From: Paenibacillus sp. SY21-1
GTDB taxonomy: Bacteria; Bacillota; Bacilli; Paenibacillales; Paenibacillaceae
Length of the DNA stretch: 64,000 nt
Direction of reading: 5' to 3'
NCBI RefSeq assembly: GCF_005222705.1
Contig: NZ_STGF01000003.1
Location: 124,001-188,000 of the forward strand
Part shown: in pieces, positions 60,030 to 64,000 of the stretch
Layout: every line of letters begins with the position of its first letter
How positions within the stretch are numbered: the first letter of the stretch is position 1
Position numbers and translations under genes: made by a program
The notes under the pieces: model-generated
Database searches by the model: none
Told to the model about the DNA's origin: nothing
Seen by the model: the letters and a program-made list of their open reading frames with translations, nothing else

Positions 60030-60072
60030 TGATAATCGTTATCACTATATTCCTTTTTTAACGGTCCACCAA
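60030..60072 (-). promoter_or_regulatory. Fur box and promoter of the 59033 binding protein
   Basis: TGATAATCGTTATCA (60030-60044) matches the 7-1-7 operator with one mismatch. On the minus strand TATAGT (60044-60049) is 17 bases from TTGGTG (60067-60072), a plausible though weak -35, fitting an activator-dependent promoter. Confidence 0.82.
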
Positions 60073-60155
60073 GGACAATAACGCTTTTTATTTAGGATAT
60101 TTGTGACATTAGCCGTTGCAAACAACCTCGGAAGCACGAATTCACCCAACGTCAT

Positions 60156-61745
60156 TTAGCTGAGCAGCCTCAAGGCTTCTGCTATTTTCAGCTTGTCCAG
60201 CTCAATACCGCTGCCCATCCATGTGTAATAGTCCACCTGATAGATTTGTCCCTTCTCAGACGCCGGCATTCGCGACCATAGTTCGCCGCCCATCAGACGT
60301 TCTGCCTCTCCCTCCATGCCCGGGTCAATAACGATCAGCAGGTGCTCCGCATCCAGTTCTGCCAGCAGCGCGGGTTCAATCTGCGCCCACCAGCTTCGCC
60401 AAGTCAGCTTCTGTACGAGCTCTGGAGCATGGAGAGCCAAGTCCCCGTAAAGGATAGGGCCTGCGAATCCTTGCCCCGGCCCGCCGTACAGTCGCAATTG
60501 GTTGGCATGAAATCGGAGCAACGCGACCGTTTCGCACCCGATGCGTCTTTTTATCCGCTCTCTGGCTTGCGAGGCCCTTTGTTCATAATCGGCTAGAAGC
60601 TCTGCGGCATAATCGCTTTTTCCTATAAGCCTGGCTATCTCAAGCAGATCCGCTTCGCGGCTTCTGGCCCAATTGACAGCTACGACGGGAGCGATACGAT
60701 TCAACAGCGTCTCCTGATGGGGGTCAATATAATCGCTGCTCAAAATCATTTCCGGCTGATGCGCCTCCAGCATGGCGGCTTCTCGCTCGTTGAAATCCGC
60801 CTCCTGGCAGCCAAGGTGAACGGAGCCGGTTAGACGGGCATAGAGCGGATGCGCAGGCTCCATCATATAAGCGGAAGGCATCGCTCCAAGCGCCAGCATT
60901 GCGTCGATAAATGGAGGATAGAGGCAGGCAACCTTCGTTCTCTGCTGCTTCTGATAAACGGTGGGCGACACGCCAATCGTCTGCCTGAACACGCGACTAA
61001 AATAGTAAGCCTCGCCAAAGCCCGTGTACTCTGCGATATCCCCGATTTTATCCGATGTCTGAATCAGCGCTCTGCGCGCATGATTCAAACGAATGCCGGT
61101 CCAATATTCTTGCGGGGTTTTGCCCATCGCTTTCTTGAAGGCACGCGAATAATAAGGAGCGCTCATGCCCGCCATTTCGGCCAATTTGTCCCGAGACAAC
61201 GGCTCATAATAGTGCTGCTCAATGTAGCGGGCCGTTAGCTGAAGCGCTTCTCGGTGCCCGATGCTGCGCTTATACGCCACATCCTTCAAAAGCAGGTACA
61301 CCAGCTCCTGAAAGTCGATTTGATGGCGAAAACGCTCCAGTTCCTCCGCTTCCATTCGGCTCCCATACAACGCTTTGACACGATCGCTTATCTGCCCGCT
61401 GGTCCGCTTGGACAGCTCTGTCAGCCACAGCGTCTCGGTTGAGTCGGCATCCTGCAAGAGCCTGAAGAACAGCAGGTACACGCTTATCGTTCCATCATGC
61501 GCCGCAGCGAGCGAGACTTGCCAAGGCTTCAGGACGATGCCTGCTATTCCCCGATGCACGGCATATCTGCCGCCGTTATCGATCAGTACGCCCTCCCCGC
61601 TTGCGACAAACACAAAACAGGCGTCCGCGGGCTGCTCCGCTCGAAACGGCCCATCCCCGTCAATGCGGCAGTACTGGACGCGCTGAAATTGGATGTTGGC
61701 GTCAACGAGCGTCCACGGCAATGCTGATATTGGCTTCAATTTCAT
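60156..61745 (-). CDS. AraC regulator fused to a siderophore-binding-protein domain
   Basis: 529 residues. N-terminal cupin-like region (~1-150), AraC DNA-binding part at ~165-270 (PLSRDKLAEMAGMSAPYYSR, IGDIAEYTGFGEAYYFSRVF), and a C-terminal cytoplasmic binding-like domain (IDAMLALGAMPSAYMM, AAMLEAHQPEMILSSDYI, LLAELDAEHLLIVIDP). Its binding domain shares phrases with the adjacent binding protein (LRLYGGPG, YAGPVLYN versus FAGPILYG), which suggests both recognise the same ligand. It should activate the binding-protein gene at 60004. The GTG/ATG pair at 61748/61745 leaves a one-codon uncertainty; no Fur box is visible upstream. Confidence 0.87.
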   Translation of the reverse strand: MKLKPISALPWTLVDANIQFQRVQYCRIDGDGPFRAEQPADACFVFVASGEGVLIDNGGRYAVHRGIAGIVLKPWQVSLAAAHDGTISVYLLFFRLLQDADSTETLWLTELSKRTSGQISDRVKALYGSRMEAEELERFRHQIDFQELVYLLLKDVAYKRSIGHREALQLTARYIEQHYYEPLSRDKLAEMAGMSAPYYSRAFKKAMGKTPQEYWTGIRLNHARRALIQTSDKIGDIAEYTGFGEAYYFSRVFRQTIGVSPTVYQKQQRTKVACLYPPFIDAMLALGAMPSAYMMEPAHPLYARLTGSVHLGCQEADFNEREAAMLEAHQPEMILSSDYIDPHQETLLNRIAPVVAVNWARSREADLLEIARLIGKSDYAAELLADYEQRASQARERIKRRIGCETVALLRFHANQLRLYGGPGQGFAGPILYGDLALHAPELVQKLTWRSWWAQIEPALLAELDAEHLLIVIDPGMEGEAERLMGGELWSRMPASEKGQIYQVDYYTWMGSGIELDKLKIAEALRLLS

Positions 61746-61775
61746 CACCTGCTTATTGGCTTTGTATGTAGAATA

Positions 61776-62090
61776 CTAACTTGTCAATTTAAGTCCGATT
61801 ACCGCAAAAATAATGCCAAGTATACAAGCGATACGAATCCAGTCCTTCGACTCTTTGAAGAACAGCATGCCGACTACCGCCGCGCCCACCGTACCGATCC
61901 CCGTCCAAACCGCATAAGCCGTCGCAAGCGAGATCGTCTCCATGGCCATCACAAGCAATTGAAAGCTGCTGATAAAACCGGCGATCAGAATGATATTGTT
62001 CGTCCAGTTATTGTTCTGCGCCACCCGCTTGATTCCAATGACGCCTATCACCTCCAGCAAACCCGCCCCGATTAGCAGCATCCAGTCCAT
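61776..62090 (-). CDS. SMR-family efflux subunit (second of a pair)
   Basis: 104 residues from the ATG at 62088-62090 (MDWMLLIGAGLLEVIG), overlapping the stop of the first subunit by one base (TAATG). Four helices; the conserved membrane Glu lies in AGLLEVIGVIGIK and the family motif in ATAYAVWTGIGTVGAAVVG. A paired SMR of the YkkCD/YvdRS type, probably with antiparallel topology to its partner. Substrates may be guanidinium, cationic drugs or dyes. Confidence 0.9.
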   Translation of the reverse strand: MDWMLLIGAGLLEVIGVIGIKRVAQNNNWTNNIILIAGFISSFQLLVMAMETISLATAYAVWTGIGTVGAAVVGMLFFKESKDWIRIACILGIIFAVIGLKLTS

Positions 62091-62440
62091 TAGGCGTCCC
62101 TCCCTTTTGCCGTGAGCTTGAGACCGATTATGCACGCCAGCAGCAGCAAAATAAATCCGATCTTGAGCGGACTTATACCGCCGCCTGACAGTACAGCTTC
62201 CACGATTGTTGTGCCAAGTGTCCCCATACCTGCAAAAACCGCATACACAGTACCGACCGGCAGCGCCTTCGTTGCCTTGATAATGAGATCGAAACTCGTC
62301 AGCAGCGCAATAATGACAACAAGACTGGGAATCTCCTCATACTTGAAGCCGCTGGCCCAAATCACTTCCAGCACCCCTGCGATAACGACATACGTCCATG
62401 CCCTTGATTCGCTCATCGGCTTAAGCTCCGCTTTGGCCAT
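62090..62440 (-). CDS. SMR-family efflux subunit (first of a pair)
   Basis: 116 residues. VIAGVLEVIWASGFKY carries the essential Glu; LPVGTVYAVFAGMGTLGTTIVE is the SMR signature; four helices. Compared with its partner it has a longer N-terminus and a C-terminal KGRDA tail, consistent with obligate heterodimers. GGAGG inside the end of the MerR gene serves the ATG at 62438-62440, and the gene overlaps that regulator by 20 bases. The three genes form a self-regulated efflux operon. Confidence 0.9.
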   Translation of the reverse strand: MAKAELKPMSESRAWTYVVIAGVLEVIWASGFKYEEIPSLVVIIALLTSFDLIIKATKALPVGTVYAVFAGMGTLGTTIVEAVLSGGGISPLKIGFILLLLACIIGLKLTAKGRDA

Positions 62441-63209
62441 TCATGCTTCCTCCCTGTACATTTGCTAAATACCAGTCGACAATCTGATCGATATACACCA
62501 TTACGTCGGCTTCCAAGCCGTATACTTTTGCTGTCTGCCCTGGCTCCGGACGGATCAGCGTCCAATACTTTTCCAAAAGCTGCTCATCCTGCTCGAACCA
62601 TTCCATCGAATGCTGAATGAATTGCAGCGCCAGCTCCTGAGAAGCTTCCGAAGAAGGCGCTTCATGCATTTGCTTTTTCGCTTTTCGCAGCAGCTTAGCC
62701 CAGTGCATAGAGCGCGGGTCCCCTGTTTTAAAATCCGGCAAATTTTTAATAATGGCTATTTCCCGCTCCGTGAAGTTTTTCTCCAGAAATGTATTTCGTT
62801 CTTTTACCGGCGTTTGCAGAGCTTGAATAAACAGAAAGATATCCTCCGGCGAAATTTCGCCTTTCACGGCTAATGCATGGCGTGTCGTCTGCAGCAGCTG
62901 CTCCAGTCCCTCCAATCGTTCCTTCTCCTTGGCTACCGTTGCCAGCTCGAAGTCCAGCATATCCTCCCACCGCTGCTCCTGGCTTTCCCCGCCGCTTGAT
63001 GTTGCCAGCAGCTCTCTAATCGATGACAGCGTGAAACCAAGCTCCTTCAACGCCGCTATGTGCTGAAGCTGCCTCAATTCCTCGCCTGCGTAATAGCGAT
63101 AGCCCGATTCTGCAACCTTGGCAGGTTTAAGCAGCCCGATTTCATCATAATAACGAAGAGTCCTTATGGAAAGATTCGTTTTTTTCGATATTTGTCCGAT
63201 ACTGTACAT
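62421..63209 (-). CDS. MerR-family regulator with TipAS-like effector domain
   Basis: 262 residues. MerR winged helix at 1-70 (YSIGQISKKTNLSIRTLRYY, DEIGLLKPAKVAESGYRYY), a coiled-coil dimerisation helix (~80-115), and a C-terminal TipAS-type antibiotic-recognition domain (about 145-250: REIAIIKNLPDFKTGDP, LQFIQHSMEWFEQDEQLLEKY). TipAL-like proteins bind structurally varied drugs and activate their own promoters. Here the regulator is followed by two SMR subunits and preceded by a promoter with the long spacer that MerR proteins require, so drug binding should induce the operon. Confidence 0.92.
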   Translation of the reverse strand: MYSIGQISKKTNLSIRTLRYYDEIGLLKPAKVAESGYRYYAGEELRQLQHIAALKELGFTLSSIRELLATSSGGESQEQRWEDMLDFELATVAKEKERLEGLEQLLQTTRHALAVKGEISPEDIFLFIQALQTPVKERNTFLEKNFTEREIAIIKNLPDFKTGDPRSMHWAKLLRKAKKQMHEAPSSEASQELALQFIQHSMEWFEQDEQLLEKYWTLIRPEPGQTAKVYGLEADVMVYIDQIVDWYLANVQGGSMNGQSGA

Positions 63210-63232
63210 TCAAACGCCCCCGATATGCTCCT

Positions 63233-63264
63233 ATTATAAAGTCTACCGTATACGTAAGAGTCAA
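63233..63264 (-). promoter_or_regulatory. MerR-type promoter with over-long spacer and palindrome
   Basis: On the minus strand TTGACT (63259-63264) and TATAAT (63233-63238) are 20 bases apart, longer than the usual 17. Between them lies the dyad TACGTA-TACGGTA flanked by GACTCT and AGACT, as in promoters that MerR proteins untwist. Confidence 0.75.
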
Positions 63265-63323
63265 TCGTTTTTTATTACGCGCAAAATTGCGACTAATTTC
63301 ATAGCAGCGTAAAGTCTATCTAT

Positions 63324-63437
63324 ATGCTGGCGGCGGACACGCTGGCCCGCACGCTCAGCTTTGGCGGCGATACGCCGGCAGGCATTATCGTAACCATGCT
63401 AAGCGTTCCCTATTTTCTGTACCTTCTGATGCGCTAG
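63324..63437 (+). pseudogene. C-terminal remnant of a FecCD-type permease gene
   Basis: A 37-residue frame (MLAADTLARTLSFGGDTPAG, then IIVTMLSVPYFLYLLMR, stop TAG) is the unmistakable last helix and tail of a FecCD permease (LADTLART...PxGIVTxLxGxPxFLxLL). The upstream codons do not continue the family, and there is no ribosome site. Most of an iron-siderophore permease gene has therefore been lost here, next to an intact Fur-controlled gene. Confidence 0.82.
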
Positions 63438-63446
63438 ACCCTCCTT

Positions 63447-63517
63447 CAGCATGTATGTGCAAGGCTCCGCCACCGCAAGGCTTCCTGGTGTCGCATAGAG
63501 CTTGAACATACATGCTG
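63447..63517. repeat. Imperfect 20-bp inverted repeat
   Basis: CAGCATGTATGTGCAAGGCTC (split as CAGCATGTATGT and CAAGGCTC; 63447-63467) is the near-complement of GAGCTTGAACATACATGCTG (63498-63517). It may be the terminator of the vanished permease operon, since ATTGTTTT follows, or the end of a rearranged element. Confidence 0.55.
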
Positions 63518-63553
63518 ATTGTTTTGAACCAGAATTTCTTTCAAGCGCTTATA

Positions 63554-63582
63554 TTGATAATAATAATCATTATCGTTATACT
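63554..63582 (+). promoter_or_regulatory. Promoter with near-perfect Fur box, nitroreductase gene
   Basis: TTGATA (63554-63559), 17 bases, TATACT (63577-63582). GATAATAATAATCATTATC (63556-63574) matches the 19-bp Fur consensus at 18 positions and covers the -35 and spacer. Confidence 0.9.
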
Positions 63583-63652
63583 AAGAATTGGAACTCTTCT
63601 TCTGACGATCATTGCACGTTATACACGTTATATAGAAAGGATGGCAAGCAAT

Positions 63653-64000
63653 ATGGCTCACAATAGCTCTCCCTCAGCACATTCTGCACAAGCGGCGGAA
63701 ATTTCGCACCTTATCCGGAACAGGCGTACGATTCGCAGCTTCACCACAGCCGAGCTGCCGGAAGGCAAAATTGCAGAGCTGCTAACCGCGGCCGCCAGGC
63801 CAAGCTTCATAGAGTCGGAGCAGCTTCCATGCCGGTTTCTCGTCGTTGCTACTCCCGCAGGCAAGCAGAAAGCGGCAGAAATCATTATGGGCACGTATGC
63901 CGAGCAAAAGTTCTATAAATGGGTGCTAGGGAAAATTAATCAGATGATGATGGAGCGGATCGTCAAAATTCCAGCACTGCTTTTCGTCATCACCCGACAA
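63653..64000 (+). CDS. Nitroreductase-family protein, N-terminal part (cut by window edge)
   Basis: The first 116 codons are present. ISHLIRNRRTIRSFTTAELP is the FMN-binding N-terminal signature (R-R-T-I-R-S-F) of nitroreductases; LLTAAARPSFIESEQLPCRF and LVVATPAGKQ continue the fold. FMN enzymes of this family reduce nitro groups, quinones or flavins with NAD(P)H. The gene lies under a strong promoter with a near-perfect Fur operator, so the enzyme is probably made in iron starvation and may reduce ferric chelates or flavin. AGAAAGGA is eleven bases before the ATG at 63653; an in-frame ATG at 63641 is too close to it. Confidence 0.85.
   Translation, partial: MAHNSSPSAHSAQAAEISHLIRNRRTIRSFTTAELPEGKIAELLTAAARPSFIESEQLPCRFLVVATPAGKQKAAEIIMGTYAEQKFYKWVLGKINQMMMERIVKIPALLFVITRQ

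Noticed and set aside
62090..63300. Guanidine (ykkC-type) riboswitch before the SMR genes
   Set aside because: SMR pairs are sometimes under such riboswitches, but here the SMR genes overlap the MerR gene and the upstream region carries a MerR-type promoter with no conserved riboswitch core.
1..64000. CRISPR arrays, tRNA or rRNA genes, prophage or integrase genes
   Set aside because: Looked for on both strands; no regularly spaced repeats, cloverleaf-like 70-90 base segments with a CCA-type end, rRNA signatures or integrase/transposase motifs were seen.

Overview
The window looks like chromosomal DNA of a Paenibacillus-type member of the Bacillota. GC content is moderate (about half), ribosome binding sites are strong AGGAGG types, promoters are sigma-A-like, and the families are typical of that group: AraC regulators fused to a siderophore-binding domain, YesM/YesN two-component pairs, GH43 xylosidase with a sugar ABC importer, FTR1/EfeU with a long extracytoplasmic domain, and HxlR and Excalibur proteins. 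No rRNA, tRNA, CRISPR array or prophage was seen. Most genes are on the minus strand.

Layout. 1-5 kb: the 5' part of a lipoteichoic-acid-synthase-like gene, a lipoprotein, a ytcD-like HxlR regulator beside a deletion scar that joins ytbD-like and ytbE-like remnants, a TetR regulator and an SDR oxidoreductase. 5-13 kb: iron locus A, with a FhuF-like reductase, a siderophore-binding lipoprotein, an AraC/binding-protein fusion regulator and efeO-efeB-efeU. 13-17 kb: two PepSY proteins and an OmpR-type two-component system. 17-21 kb: a DUF2306-like membrane protein, a CE7 esterase, a beta-sandwich protein under a palindrome-controlled promoter, and a membrane-anchored XRE regulator. 21-31 kb: iron loci B and C, with a binding protein plus an exporter-fold ABC protein, a two-permease/one-binding-protein operon, and one AraC fusion regulator for each. 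31-34 kb: an envelope O-acylation cassette (MBOAT, SGNH protein and a 46-residue DltX-like microprotein). 34-35 kb: a Fur-controlled ferredoxin/flavodoxin NADP reductase. 35-47 kb: a NarL-type regulator with a tail-to-tail 7TM histidine kinase, then a xylo-oligosaccharide operon (two permeases, binding protein, GH43 xylosidase, polyol dehydrogenase, YesM/YesN). 47-50 kb: another siderophore-binding protein, an Excalibur protein, an Lrp regulator and two metallo-beta-lactamase-fold hydrolases. 50-59 kb: an organosulfur-type operon (aminotransferase, SsuA/B/C-like transporter, two flavin monooxygenases) with a divergent LysR regulator. 59-64 kb: a fifth siderophore-binding protein with its AraC regulator, a MerR/SMR/SMR efflux operon, a FecCD permease remnant and a Fur-controlled nitroreductase cut by the window end.

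How it works together. The main theme is iron acquisition. At least eight sites match the 7-1-7 Fur operator (TGATAAT-N-ATTATCA) with few mismatches, several of them inside the -35/-10 spacer of a good promoter. Five siderophore-binding lipoproteins but only one complete permease pair, and no FecE/FhuC-type ATPase, are encoded here. Binding proteins must therefore share permeases, and all must use an ATPase encoded elsewhere (as B. subtilis YusV does). Four AraC regulators carry their own C-terminal binding-protein-like domain and each sits directly upstream of a binding-protein gene or iron operon, as Btr does for feuABC. The second theme is plant-polymer use (xylan operon, CE7 esterase). The most unusual cassette is the MBOAT/SGNH/microprotein trio, whose small protein ends in FIYMRF, matching the FxYxxF tail of DltX, with no dltA or dltC nearby.
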